Shown: positions 50,369 to 59,404, counted from the first letter of the stretch. The stretch: 64,000 nucleotides of DNA from HK-STAS-PATE-2 sp046350895 (GCA_046350895.1 JAXLZL010000002.1:120634-184633), one strand, 5' to 3'. The notes: generated by a model from the letters alone, not told the origin. Numbers and translations are program-made.

Positions 50369-51452
50369 ATGGCCAAAAAAACAAACGGAGGAAAACTCCG
50401 GTAAAAAAGCGGCGATCATGGGCGCGATCGACCAAATCAAAGAAAAATTCGGTGAAGGCTCCATCATGAAGATGGGCGAGGCGCGCAAGATGCAGGTCGA
50501 AGCCATCCCAACCGGTTGTCTCTCGGTAGATATGGCACTCGGCGTCCTCGGCGTACCGCGCGGCCGCATCATCGAAATCTACGGTCCAGAATCTTCGGGT
50601 AAAACGACCCTCGCCCAACACATCATCGCTGAAGCGCAGAAGCGCGGCGGTGTGGCGGCCTTCGTTGACGCTGAACATGCCCTCGACCCTGACTATGCCC
50701 GCAAAATCGGTGTCGATGTCGACAACCTCTTGATCTCGCAGCCTGATAATGGCGAACAAGCGCTCGATATCGTCGAAACGCTTGTACGTTCAAATGCCAT
50801 TGATGTGATCGTTGTCGACTCGGTTGCCGCCCTCACGCCAAAAGCTGAAATCGACGGCGAAATGGGCGACTCTCACATGGGCTTGCACGCTCGTCTCATG
50901 AGCCAAGCCCTGCGCAAACTCACCGCCATCATCTCTCGTTCAAACACCACGGTCATCTTCATCAACCAGATCCGCATGAAGATCGGCGTCATGTTCGGCA
51001 ATCCAGAGACCACCACCGGTGGCAACGCTCTCAAATTCTACGCCTCTTTGCGCATTGAGATTCGCCGCGCGGCCCAAATCAAACTAGGTGAAAAAATTAT
51101 CGGTAACCATGTCAAAGTAAAGGTCGTCAAAAACAAAGTAGCCGCTCCGTTTAGACAATGTGAATTCGACATCATGTATAACGAAGGTATATCGATCGCC
51201 GGTGATATTCTCGATGTCGGTACCGAACTTGGTGTCATTCAAAAATCAGGTCACTCCTATGCCTTCAATGGGGAAAAGTTGGGCATGGGCCGTGAGAATG
51301 CCAAGGCCGCTCTCAAAGAGCGTCCGACCATGATCAAAGAGATTCGCGAAAAAGCCATCGCCGCTTGGCAAGCCAATGAAAATGCCGGCAATACTTCGGC
51401 GCCCGCTGGTGAAAGTGACCCTGAGGAAGACGAAGAACCATCAGAAGAATAG
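50369..51452 (+). CDS. recA: recombinase RecA (start obscured by A7 run)
   Basis: RecA, the ATP-dependent strand-exchange protein. Walker A GPESSGKTTLAQ, Walker B DVIVVDSVAAL, loop L1 GDSHMGLHARLM, loop L2 INQIRMKIGVMFGNPETTTGGNALKFYAS and an acidic tail. The natural start is ATG 50369 (MAKK...), but the A7 run at 50374-50380 puts it one base out of frame; with A6 it reads MAKKQTEENSGKKAAIM. Without that correction the first in-frame ATG is 50418 (MGAIDQIKEKFG). Either an insertion error or a rare frameshift. Followed by a strong terminator. Confidence 0.93.
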
Positions 51453-51456
51453 GTTT

Positions 51457-51488
51457 AAAAAACACTCCGATCATTCGGAGTGTTTTTT
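51457..51488. terminator. bidirectional terminator recA/ychF
   Basis: AAAAAACACTCCGA / TCGGAGTGTTTTTT between convergent genes. Confidence 0.9.
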
Positions 51489-51491
51489 CTT

Positions 51492-52574
51492 TTAGGCATT
51501 TACGCGGAAGTAACAAACATCACCGTCTTGCATCACATAATCTTTGCCTTCGACACGGGTGAGGCCTTTGGCGCGGCAACCCGCTTCGCCGCCTTCGCGC
51601 ACATAATCGGCATAAGGCGTAACTTCAACGCGGATGAAGTTCTTTTCAAAATCCGTATGGATGACGCCGGCAGCCTGCGGGGCTTTGGTGCCGACTTTTA
51701 CCGTCCAGGCACGTGTTTCAACTTCGCCGGTGGTGAGATAGGTGATCAAGCCGAGCAAGCGATAAGACTCTTTAATCAAACGGTCGAGGCCACTTTCGGT
51801 TTGGCCGGCCATGGCGAGCAATTCTTTTTTCTCTTCACCCTCGACATTCATGAGCTCGGATTCAAGCTTCACGCATACCGGCACGAGTAAGCCTTTTAAA
51901 CCATCGGTACGCGTCTTCCATGAACCATCCTGCAACTGGTCTTCGTTGACGTTTACGACATAGAGCATCGGCTTCATGGTGAGCAAATGCAAGTGCTTCA
52001 AGATGGCGCGCTCTTCATCGGTCCACTCGAGATCACGAAGCATGGTACCGGCATTCAAGGCAGCAATGGATTTTTTGACGGCTGCCAGTTCAAGCTCCAT
52101 GTCTTTAGTCTTGCCGCTCTTCATTTGTTTTTCGATTGTCTGATCACGCTTCAAGAGCTGCTCAAGATCAGCAAGGGCGAGCTCGGTATTAATAGTGTCC
52201 GCATCACGAACCGGATTAATCGAACCATCGACGTGCAAGATGTCAGAATTTTCAAAAGCACGCACGACTTGGGCAATCGCATCGGTCTCACGAATATTTG
52301 CCAAGAACTTGTTGCCGAGACCCTGGCCTTCGGCAGCGCCCTTAACCAAGCCGGCGATATCGACAAACTCAATGATGGTAGGGACAAGCTTTTTGCTACC
52401 GCTCAATTTGGACAAAACCTCGAGGCGCTCATCGGGCACTTCAACCACACCGACATTCGGGTCGATGGTACAGAATGGATAGTTGGCACAATCAACCTGT
52501 TTTTTGGTGATCGCGCTGAACATGGTGGATTTGCCGACGTTAGGCAGGCCGACGATGCCGATTTGGAGAGCCAT
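51492..52574 (-). CDS. ychF: redox-regulated ATPase YchF
   Basis: A 360-residue Obg-family P-loop protein that prefers ATP. G1 is GIVGLPNVGKST, G3 is DIAGLVKGAAEGQGLGNKFL, and the G4 motif is the non-canonical NVNE expected for YchF. A helical insert and a C-terminal TGS domain (YLTTGEVETRAWTVKVGTKAP) are present. It binds ribosomes and is linked to stress responses in other bacteria. Length normal. Confidence 0.95.
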   Translation of the reverse strand: MALQIGIVGLPNVGKSTMFSAITKKQVDCANYPFCTIDPNVGVVEVPDERLEVLSKLSGSKKLVPTIIEFVDIAGLVKGAAEGQGLGNKFLANIRETDAIAQVVRAFENSDILHVDGSINPVRDADTINTELALADLEQLLKRDQTIEKQMKSGKTKDMELELAAVKKSIAALNAGTMLRDLEWTDEERAILKHLHLLTMKPMLYVVNVNEDQLQDGSWKTRTDGLKGLLVPVCVKLESELMNVEGEEKKELLAMAGQTESGLDRLIKESYRLLGLITYLTTGEVETRAWTVKVGTKAPQAAGVIHTDFEKNFIRVEVTPYADYVREGGEAGCRAKGLTRVEGKDYVMQDGDVCYFRVNA

Positions 52575-52668
52575 AGATGGCGCGGAGCGTAGCGGTTTTT
52601 TGCCAATAATACAAGTCTCTTGCTTTACGTTGGGCTTATATTATGCTGAGCTGTGGCCGGAGGTTGTC

Positions 52669-53040
52669 ATGCCCCTTTGTTTTGAAGACGGTTGGCCGTA
52701 TGAATGCCCATCAGACGGACGCTTACTGGTAAGTATCGAAAACCTAGAGGGCAATATCACGGTCATTTTTTGGTCAGATATTGCTAATGAAAAACACGAT
52801 TACTATGGGCTGCGCGAGCTGATGCGACGCCGAGATGATCGAAACTTCACTAAAGACGGCATTATTATCTATGTTGTCCCAGATCCTACGACTCCCCCAC
52901 CAGAACAGGCTCGTATCCTAGCAATGGCTTTTATTTGTGCCATTGGCCGGCTCGAGCTTGACCGTAACTATAGCAGGGTCGAGGCGCATCCCAACTCCAT
53001 TCTGCTCGCCTTCAAACCTCTGCCTCCCCTTTCGACCTGA
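52669..53040 (+). CDS. hypothetical protein
   Basis: A 123-residue soluble alpha/beta protein from ATG 52669, chosen because CCGGAGG lies five nt before it. Acidic N-terminal strand (LLVSIENLEGNITVIFWSD), then a Pro-rich turn and helices. No family recognised. Terminator follows within the stop codon. Confidence 0.6.
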   Translation: MPLCFEDGWPYECPSDGRLLVSIENLEGNITVIFWSDIANEKHDYYGLRELMRRRDDRNFTKDGIIIYVVPDPTTPPPEQARILAMAFICAIGRLELDRNYSRVEAHPNSILLAFKPLPPLST

Positions 53041-53064
53041 ACCCCGCCAACCTGCGGGGTTTTC
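53040..53064 (+). terminator. intrinsic terminator
   Basis: AACCCCGCC AACC TGCGGGGTTTT. Confidence 0.8.
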
Positions 53065-53067
53065 TGA

Positions 53068-53096
53068 TTGACGAATAGGCTGTTTTCGCCTAGTAT
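53068..53096 (+). promoter_or_regulatory. tig promoter
   Basis: TTGACG, 17 bp, TAGTAT; predicted start about 4 nt before the ATG at 53107, hence leaderless. Confidence 0.65.
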
Positions 53097-53106
53097 CCGG
53101 CCATCT

Positions 53107-54399
53107 ATGCCTACGTCCAAGACCACCCTCCTGCCTAAAGCGCAGGTCCAAATCAGCTTCGAAGTCCCTTGGGAAGAAGCGCTTCCTTACTTGGAAGAGG
53201 CTGCAAAAGACATTTCTAAGGCCAAGCCATTGCCTGGCTTTCGCCCAGGCCACGCTACCTATGAAGACGTGAAGCGCGCCCATGGCGAAATGGCGATTCT
53301 TGAAACCGCTATCGAACGCATCGTTCGCAGTGCCTATGTCAAAACCGTTCTCGCAGAAAAACTGAACACGGTTGGCTCACCTTCGATTACCATGGATGCG
53401 TTGACTCCGGGCCAGACGATCAAATTCACGACCGTCGTCTCGATCGTCCCTACCATCACTAAACTCGCTTCGTATGACGCCTGCAAGGTGAAGAAAAACA
53501 AAACCGAAGTGAACGAAGCGCAGGTTGAAGAAGCGATTGATCAGATGCGTAAAATGCGCGCTGAAGACATCAAGGTTGAACGCGCTGCCACGCTCGAAGA
53601 CATGGTGATGATCGACATGGAGATGGTACATAACAACGTAACGCTCGAAGGCGGCAAAGGCGCCGACTATCGCGTTTACCTCAATGAACCGCACTATATC
53701 CCTGGCATGACCGAGCAGTTAGTTGGCGTTAAAGAGGGTGATGAGAAGACCTTCGTGCTCCCTTTTCCAGAAAACCACTACCAGAAGCACCTGGCTGGCA
53801 AAGACATCACCTTTGTCACCAAAACCAAGGGCGTCTTCGAACGCAAAATGCCAACGGCCAATGATGAGTTTGCCAAAGCCTATGGCCTCGAAGGCATCGC
53901 TGATCTTCGCTCAAAGTTGAAAGAGAACCTCATCAACGAAACCGAGTCACGCGCTGCCGAAGCCGCTGAAATCGAAATGCTCGAGAAACTCGTTGATGCT
54001 TCAACCTTTGGTGACGTGCCTGACGTCCTCATCAATGAAGAAGTAAACCGCATGATGAAAGAACTCGAACATGGTATCGAAGAACAGGGCATGACCATGG
54101 AGAACTACCTCTCTTCGATCAAAAAGACCAAGGACGATCTCAAGCTCGACTTCATCAAGCAGGCCATTCGCCGCATCAATACGGCGATCTTGATCAAAGA
54201 AGTTTCGGTCAAAGAAAAGCTCGAAGTCACCGAAGAAGAGATCGACGCCGAAATCGACACTATTCTCGACCAGGTCCCAGCTGACGACGCCGCTACCCGC
54301 GAACGTGTCACCTCGCCAGACTACCGCGAATACGTCTCGATCCAGATGCGCAACCGCAAAGCGATTGAGTTCTTGAAAGCAAAGTGCATTGAGGCCTAA
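53107..54399 (+). CDS. tig: trigger factor
   Basis: A 430-residue ribosome-bound chaperone. The N-terminal ribosome-binding signature is KPLPGFRPGHATYEDVKRAHG (canonical GFRxGK, here GFRPGH). The central PPIase (FKBP-like) domain is ATLEDMVMIDMEMVHN...PGMTEQLVGVKEGDEK. The C-terminal arms are long helices. The start at 53107 fits the promoter; the 13 extra upstream codons do not. The Lys-to-His change in the signature is worth noting. Confidence 0.9.
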   Translation: MPTSKTTLLPKAQVQISFEVPWEEALPYLEEAAKDISKAKPLPGFRPGHATYEDVKRAHGEMAILETAIERIVRSAYVKTVLAEKLNTVGSPSITMDALTPGQTIKFTTVVSIVPTITKLASYDACKVKKNKTEVNEAQVEEAIDQMRKMRAEDIKVERAATLEDMVMIDMEMVHNNVTLEGGKGADYRVYLNEPHYIPGMTEQLVGVKEGDEKTFVLPFPENHYQKHLAGKDITFVTKTKGVFERKMPTANDEFAKAYGLEGIADLRSKLKENLINETESRAAEAAEIEMLEKLVDASTFGDVPDVLINEEVNRMMKELEHGIEEQGMTMENYLSSIKKTKDDLKLDFIKQAIRRINTAILIKEVSVKEKLEVTEEEIDAEIDTILDQVPADDAATRERVTSPDYREYVSIQMRNRKAIEFLKAKCIEA

Positions 54400-54400
54400 C

Positions 54401-54460
54401 AAAACACCCCCGTACCCCTCTAATCCCCACACGCGTGGGGAAGTAGGGGTCGGGGGTTTT
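54401..54460. terminator. bidirectional terminator tig/54465
   Basis: Long hairpin: AAAACACCCCCG and CGGGGGTTTT outer arms, TACCCCT/AGGGGT middle, CCCCACACGCGTGGGG apex. Confidence 0.85.
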
Positions 54461-54464
54461 GAGT

Positions 54465-55475
54465 TCAGGATTCGCTGATCTTCACGATAGCTTCGGTCGC
54501 CTTCTCGACTTCTTCGAGATAGCGGGGCATGTCGATGGCTGCGACGGATGGATTCGGCAGAAGCTTATGACCAATCACCGTAGCAGCGACAGCCGTCAGC
54601 TGAATGGAAATTTTTTCGTAGGCCTGATCACGCAATTGCTTTGCGTGGTCGACGGCACGGTCATTACCTTCGATGCTTTGGTCGATCTCGGCAATCAGCT
54701 CGGCATCAGCATAGGTATCACCCATGCTGTCGACGAGCTTATAGAGCTTGGCGATTTCTGCCCTGGTGGCATTGATCAGTTGGTGTGTGGATTCGATCGC
54801 TTCAACCAAACCCCGTTCACTCACTCGCAGGCGCGTTTTTGTGCTTACGAGCGCTTGATAGCGATCATCATCACCTGCACGCTGCGCCTCTTTGATGCGC
54901 GCATCGAGCCGATCTTGCTGCTGAGTCGCTTTGTCATTGCGCGCCCGCAGGTCGACGAGTGTTTTGCTCCAGTCGGATTCGGGACCGATGAGTTCGTTTT
55001 CGACACGCTTCAATCCCGCGATATACACCGAACGGATCGAGGCATTGGGGTCAAATAGCGCGACACTCACAATCGGTTTTCTACCACGATGTTCGTCGTA
55101 ACTCTTCTTTTCACTTAAAAGAAAGGGATTGAAGGGTGACAAGAATACGATTAAAGAACAAAGCGCAAGTACAGCCATGAACGCGGTGAAATCGCCATTA
55201 CCCACGTGCCCAAAACGAACAGCAACCAATAGCAGGATCACCAGTACTGACAGACTCATAAACACCGTCAAGAACCGGCTCTCATTCCTTGAGAGATACT
55301 TTGGCCGCCATTCGACATAGCGGTTCCAGATCTTTCTCGGGTAGGAAGGGTTGATAACCTTCTGGTAGGTCTTGTTGTAAATCTTGCGGGCCCGTTCGAC
55401 GATCTTATCCGGACTCTCATTAAGTCCAGCGAGCGCGATGAGCTCATTTGCCGTAGGTACGGTTTTGATCGACAT
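54465..55475 (-). CDS. membrane protein with coiled-coil domain
   Basis: A 336-residue protein; start at 55475 because GGAGGATGAC precedes it. A basic N-terminal region (KIYNKTYQKVINPSYPRK), two membrane helices (about residues 69-90 and 96-115), then a long helical cytoplasmic region with heptads (QQQDRLDARIKEAQRAGDDDRYQ) and a conserved-looking end. No family recognised; could be a membrane scaffold. Confidence 0.65.
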   Translation of the reverse strand: MSIKTVPTANELIALAGLNESPDKIVERARKIYNKTYQKVINPSYPRKIWNRYVEWRPKYLSRNESRFLTVFMSLSVLVILLLVAVRFGHVGNGDFTAFMAVLALCSLIVFLSPFNPFLLSEKKSYDEHRGRKPIVSVALFDPNASIRSVYIAGLKRVENELIGPESDWSKTLVDLRARNDKATQQQDRLDARIKEAQRAGDDDRYQALVSTKTRLRVSERGLVEAIESTHQLINATRAEIAKLYKLVDSMGDTYADAELIAEIDQSIEGNDRAVDHAKQLRDQAYEKISIQLTAVAATVIGHKLLPNPSVAAIDMPRYLEEVEKATEAIVKISES

Positions 55476-55533
55476 GTCATCCTCCACTTGTCGAAAGTGC
55501 AGTAAAAACCATGTCGTACTTATAACAAAATAT

Positions 55534-56496
55534 CTACTTCGTCAATGATTGCAGATACTCCCACTGCTTCTTTACCCCATCTTTAAAACTTGTCGTCGGC
55601 TTATAACCAAGCTCTTTTTCAGAACGCGTGAGATCGGCATAGGTACGCTCAACATCGCCCGGCTGCATGGGCTTTTTGTCCAAAATCGGCTCTTTGCCTA
55701 CGACTTCACCAATGGTCGAGACCATTTCTGAAAGCGAAACCGGAGAACTCCCGCCGAGATTCCAAATACGGTAGCCATATTGGTCGATATGGTCAGCGGC
55801 CGAGAGAATGCCTTTTACGATATCGTCGATATAGGTGTAGTCACGGCTTGTCGAACCATCGCCAAAAAATGGAATAGGTTTTTCTTCTGAAACGAGTTTC
55901 AAAAATTTCTGAATGGCGAGATCGGGGCGTTGGCGCGGGCCAAAAACCGTAAAGAAACGCAAACACGCGATCGGCAACTTGGTGAGGTGATTATGCGTAT
56001 AGGCGATCAATTCACAGGCGCGCTTTGTCGCCGCATAAGGCGAGATCGGTTGGTTAACATCCTGTGTTTCTGAAAATGGTACGGTTGGCGCATTACCATA
56101 CACCGAGCTACTTGAAGCCATGACAAAACGCTTTACGCCAGACGCTGTCGATTGGTTAAACAAGATTTGCGTCGCAAGAATATTCGCTCTCACATAACCG
56201 GCAGGATCTTCAATACTTGGACGCACACCAGCCTTGGCAGCGAGATGGATGATGGTCTCTGGCTGCTCTTTTTCAAAAACCATTTTCACGAATTCAGCAT
56301 CTGCGAGATCACCTTCGTAAAAAATGAAATCACTCCCCGCTTTGCGGATCGCGACGAGATTTGCTTCTTTTAACTCGCGCGAATAGAACGGGTCAAAATT
56401 ATCAATACCGATCACGCGATGACCGCTCTTCAAAAGCGCTTCGCAGGTATGCGAGGCGATAAACCCGGCCGCACCGGTGACGAGATAAGTACTCAT
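55534..56496 (-). CDS. UDP-glucuronate 4-epimerase-like SDR
   Basis: A 320-residue extended SDR. TGAAGFIASHTCEALL at the N-terminus binds NAD; SSSSVYGN and YAATKRACELIAY supply Ser/Tyr/Lys; RFFTVFGPRQRPDLAIQKF is characteristic of UDP-glucuronate 4-epimerases. It would convert UDP-glucuronate, made by ugd (45735), to UDP-galacturonate for surface glycans. Its start overlaps the stop of the NUDIX gene by 4 nt. Confidence 0.86.
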   Translation of the reverse strand: MSTYLVTGAAGFIASHTCEALLKSGHRVIGIDNFDPFYSRELKEANLVAIRKAGSDFIFYEGDLADAEFVKMVFEKEQPETIIHLAAKAGVRPSIEDPAGYVRANILATQILFNQSTASGVKRFVMASSSSVYGNAPTVPFSETQDVNQPISPYAATKRACELIAYTHNHLTKLPIACLRFFTVFGPRQRPDLAIQKFLKLVSEEKPIPFFGDGSTSRDYTYIDDIVKGILSAADHIDQYGYRIWNLGGSSPVSLSEMVSTIGEVVGKEPILDKKPMQPGDVERTYADLTRSEKELGYKPTTSFKDGVKKQWEYLQSLTK

Positions 56497-56927
56497 ACAA
56501 GATTTAAGATTTTTGCTTTGTTTTCGTTGAAATAATCTTTGAGATTCTGGTAGCTCAAGCGTTCAACAACCTCATCAATATCTACCCATTCAGGAAATTC
56601 ATTCTCTTCGGTTCGTTCTTCAAAACTGCCGCCTTTGGCGATGCCGGCAAACATGGCGATGCTTGCCCATGTTTCTTCTTTGACCCAATCCCCTTTCACT
56701 TCATAGACCTGGTCGGACAATGTCGTTTTGATTTCGACATGGATGCCCGTCTCTTCAAACACTTCGCGCACGGCGGCTTGTTCGGATGTCTCGCCCGATT
56801 CGATACTTCCTTTTGGAAAACTCAGATCATTGAACTTCTTGCGAAAAACCAACAAAACCTGAAGCCTGCCTTCTTGTTTTTGCAAGACGATACAACCTGC
56901 TTTTTGGATGGGATTTTGGGCGGACAT
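56493..56927 (-). CDS. NUDIX hydrolase
   Basis: A 144-residue NUDIX-fold hydrolase. The NUDIX box is GSIESGETSEQAAVREVFEETGI with the REVxEExG metal-binding core intact. Substrate (a nucleoside diphosphate derivative) cannot be assigned. Overlaps the downstream epimerase start; lies one nt after the DUF167 gene. Confidence 0.88.
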   Translation of the reverse strand: MSAQNPIQKAGCIVLQKQEGRLQVLLVFRKKFNDLSFPKGSIESGETSEQAAVREVFEETGIHVEIKTTLSDQVYEVKGDWVKEETWASIAMFAGIAKGGSFEERTEENEFPEWVDIDEVVERLSYQNLKDYFNENKAKILNLV

Positions 56928-56928
56928 G

Positions 56929-57150
56929 CTATCGTTCTACCAGAATCGTCTTCATTCTTCCACTCTGCCCATTTTTAATGGTAATGGCGGATTTTGCGCA
57001 ATCAAAATACTCCGCCAATACACGAATCAGTTCAGCATTCGCTTCACCATCCACTGGCGCGGATTTTAGCTTCACGATTAAAACACCGTCCTTCTCCCCC
57101 ATCACTTCGGACTTGCTGCTGCGCGGAGTGACTTTTACTTTTAACTGCAT
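56929..57150 (-). CDS. DUF167 (YggU) family protein
   Basis: A 73-residue protein of the DUF167/YggU family: MQLKVKVTPRSSKSEVMG, LIVKLKSAPVDGEANAELI, and SGRMKTILVE are the family signatures. Function unknown. Sits in a tight run: rnpA, yidD, DUF167, NUDIX, epimerase. Confidence 0.88.
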   Translation of the reverse strand: MQLKVKVTPRSSKSEVMGEKDGVLIVKLKSAPVDGEANAELIRVLAEYFDCAKSAITIKNGQSGRMKTILVER

Positions 57151-57153
57151 ATG

Positions 57154-57396
57154 CTACTTCACAGGATCAAAACCGCCTGGATTCCAGGGGTGGCAGCGGC
57201 TGACGCGTTTCATACCGAGCCAAACACCTTTGAAGAACCCGTATTTACGAATTGCTTGTTCGGCATACTCAGAACACGTCGGATGAAAGCGACAGGTGCG
57301 GTTGCGTATGAGATGACGAAGTGGGCCATGGTCGGGCGACAAGGTCATTTGATAGAGGCGGATGCAACCGACTCCCAACCAAGCAAGCGGGCTCAT
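57154..57396 (-). CDS. yidD: membrane protein insertion efficiency factor YidD
   Basis: An 80-residue YidD: GCIRLYQMTLSPDHGP, CRFHPTCSEYAEQAIRKYG and RCHPWNPGGFDPV are the diagnostic blocks with conserved Cys. It helps YidC insert membrane proteins. It overlaps rnpA by 4 nt. The usual neighbour yidC is not next to it here. Confidence 0.94.
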   Translation of the reverse strand: MSPLAWLGVGCIRLYQMTLSPDHGPLRHLIRNRTCRFHPTCSEYAEQAIRKYGFFKGVWLGMKRVSRCHPWNPGGFDPVK

Positions 57397-57800
57397 GCGT
57401 CTTTTTTATAGACAACCGATGTTTTGCGTTTTGCTTTGATGTTTTTACGAGGTGCCGGTGGCAGCAAAAGCGTGGCAGGGATTTTTTCAAATGCATGCAA
57501 AATCGAAGCTTTGAGCACGGCAAAATCCACGGTAAGCACGTCGGCCTTGATCATAAACATGAGATCGAGGTTCTCTGGCCAGCTCGCTTTGAGTTCACGT
57601 AGTGCGGCGCGCATGCGGCGTTTTACGAGATTGCGTTTATTGGCACGTTTGAAAACTTTCGTTGATGCGACAAAACCGATCTTGGTTTTTTCTGACGGGC
57701 GCAAACGCAAGGTGAATTCTTGGGCATACACAACGCGGCCCTTTTGCGACAAGAGGGCAAAATCGCGTTTGCGGCGTAGGCGGTCTGATTTCACTAACAT
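57393..57800 (-). CDS. rnpA: ribonuclease P protein component
   Basis: A 135-residue RnpA with LRRKRDFALLSQKGR and the RNR-like motif KRANKRNLVKRRMRAALRE that binds RNase P RNA. The basic C-terminal tail (APRKNIKAKRKTSVVYKKDA) is longer than usual. The terminator between rpmH and rnpA means rnpA is expressed at reduced level or from its own promoter. Confidence 0.9.
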   Translation of the reverse strand: MLVKSDRLRRKRDFALLSQKGRVVYAQEFTLRLRPSEKTKIGFVASTKVFKRANKRNLVKRRMRAALRELKASWPENLDLMFMIKADVLTVDFAVLKASILHAFEKIPATLLLPPAPRKNIKAKRKTSVVYKKDA

Positions 57801-57822
57801 AGCTAAAGGATAGCAGATTCAG

Positions 57823-57850
57823 AAAACCCTGCACCGACTGGTGCAGGGTT
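57823..57850 (-). terminator. terminator after rpmH
   Basis: AACCCTGCACC GACT GGTGCAGGGTT with a T run on the minus strand. Confidence 0.8.
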
Positions 57851-57855
57851 GCTGA

Positions 57856-58026
57856 TTAGCGGCGTGAGCGCTTAACCTGGGTGGTTTTGATCGCAACCGT
57901 CTTGCGACCCTTGGTGCGACGACGGCTCAAGACTTTGGCGCCGTCCTTCGTCTTCATGCGGGCACGGAAGCCGTGAACGCGAGCGCGGCGCTTTTTGCGC
58001 GGCTGGTAAGTTCGTTTTGTAGCCAT
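57856..58026 (-). CDS. rpmH: 50S ribosomal protein L34
   Basis: A 56-residue L34: MATKRTYQPRKKRRARVHGF, then RMKTKDGAKVLSRRRTKGRK. The short C-terminal extension (TVAIKTTQVKRSRR) is a little longer than in E. coli. Forms the usual rpmH-rnpA-yidD cluster near dnaA. Confidence 0.95.
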   Translation of the reverse strand: MATKRTYQPRKKRRARVHGFRARMKTKDGAKVLSRRRTKGRKTVAIKTTQVKRSRR

Positions 58027-58087
58027 ACGTTTAATGTATGGACGGGATCATAGGGCAAAACGGATTTTTTGGCAATAGTTAGGGACG

Positions 58088-58136
58088 AAAAAAGCCCGGT
58101 GGTAACAAAAGGTTATTTTGTTACCAATCCGGGCCT
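58088..58136 (-). terminator. terminator of the CYTH/P-loop gene
   Basis: GCCCGG/CCGGGC outer stem and GTAACAAAA/TTTTGTTAC inner stem, immediately after the stop at 58140, with a T run on the minus strand. Confidence 0.8.
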
Positions 58137-58139
58137 TCA

Positions 58140-59246
58140 TCAGAGCTCGTTGAGGAGTTGGCGAATGACGCCATGGACTGCGTCAGAGACTTCGTCCCAG
58201 CTTTTGCCTGTGGGGATGCGATGATAGCGCACATGCGAGCCCCAGGACGCTTGGATGCGCCCTGATAGCCCTTCGGCGGTCTCATAGTCTTCTGAGCGGG
58301 CGGGGTTATTCACCTTCATCTGCTCATAGACCTCACGACTGGGCTGAGAGAGGCATAAGACGGCATGGTAGCGGGCATATTCGTCCGCTGCCGAGGTCTG
58401 CAGGATTTTGGCGAGGCCGTCCACCCCACCCGGGACATAGGCGGCATTGTCCATACTGCCACGGTCGAGGATGATGGCCTTTTTACCATCGCGGATCGCC
58501 TGGTCTTGGGCGGCATGCTCAAAGGCGCGTTGGACGCCATAGATCAGCCGCTGAAACTTCGCCATCCCGACCTCGTCGCCGAGCGGAGGCTTGATGCCGG
58601 CATGGGCAATGACCAAGGTCGCGACCTCGGGTACAAAGGCGAGTTTGGGGTATTGGTCCTGCAGCTCGCGCATCGAAGTGCTCTTGCCTGAGCAGGGGCC
58701 ACCCGTGAGCACGATCATCGGTAGCGGCGCCACCGCCATCATCGAGAGCAGTTGGGCGGGGTCACTCCCCTCGGCAAGCAAGGTGCTTGCTTCAGCTAAG
58801 GCGAGGTTATTGATCGATGACGTCACCTCACGCTCGATCTCGAGAAAATCCGGGAATGGCGGCAGAACTTCGTCTTCGGTGGCAAGCTCGCGTTCGAGCA
58901 TCACCAAGCCCTTGAGCGGGCCTTCGAAGAGGTCGAGCTCCCAGCCATTTTTTACATATCGCGTTTTTGCGAGGATAAAAAGACAGGTCTCGAGCGCAGC
59001 ACGCCCCATCTCGACATCAACCGTGTCGAGTTCATGCTCAGATCGACGTATGCCATTACCGGATTTGACGGTAAAGATCGCATATCGGTCATCGACAATA
59101 CGAATACGCATCACCTTGCCGGGCTGAGTACCAAAATACCCTTGAACAATACGCTTCGACTTCCATCCATCGAGCTGTTCGACTGTTGGAGCGCCCTTCA
59201 CAAGAAATCGACGCTCAATCTCAACACCAGAAATCGCTTTGTTCAC
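58140..59246 (-). CDS. CYTH domain fused to a P-loop kinase/ATPase
   Basis: A 368-residue fusion. The N-terminal half is a CYTH (triphosphate tunnel) domain: VEIERRFLVKG, GYFGTQPGKVMRIRIVDDRYAIFTVKSG and LVMLERELATEDE. The C-terminal half is an AAA_28/NadR-like P-loop domain with Walker A LTGGPCSGKSTSM, IILDRGSMDNAAYVPGG, and helices to the end. CYTH enzymes cleave triphosphate compounds; the P-loop half may phosphorylate a small molecule. Start is GTG 59246 after AAAGG. Substrate unknown. Confidence 0.82.
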   Translation of the reverse strand: MNKAISGVEIERRFLVKGAPTVEQLDGWKSKRIVQGYFGTQPGKVMRIRIVDDRYAIFTVKSGNGIRRSEHELDTVDVEMGRAALETCLFILAKTRYVKNGWELDLFEGPLKGLVMLERELATEDEVLPPFPDFLEIEREVTSSINNLALAEASTLLAEGSDPAQLLSMMAVAPLPMIVLTGGPCSGKSTSMRELQDQYPKLAFVPEVATLVIAHAGIKPPLGDEVGMAKFQRLIYGVQRAFEHAAQDQAIRDGKKAIILDRGSMDNAAYVPGGVDGLAKILQTSAADEYARYHAVLCLSQPSREVYEQMKVNNPARSEDYETAEGLSGRIQASWGSHVRYHRIPTGKSWDEVSDAVHGVIRQLLNEL

Positions 59247-59336
59247 GGCGGGCCTTTCTGTGAAGGTACGTTCTGACTGTAGTAACCGAGCGGGTAATCG
59301 TCAAAAACAAAGAGAATAATTCTTTTTTGTCTTTTG

Positions 59337-59404
59337 TTATGCACATTTCTTCCACATCAAAATCCAAAAGTTGACATGGTTATACACAGGTGAAATTATC
59401 CACA
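59337..59404 (+). promoter_or_regulatory. DnaA boxes upstream of dnaA
   Basis: TTATGCACA at 59337, TTATACACA at 59380 and TTATCCACA at 59396. The last overlaps the -10 region of the dnaA promoter, as expected for autoregulation. Confidence 0.75.
59371..59399 (+). promoter_or_regulatory. dnaA promoter
   Basis: TTGACA, 17 bp, AATTAT; start predicted within about 5 nt of the ATG at 59411. Confidence 0.55.
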
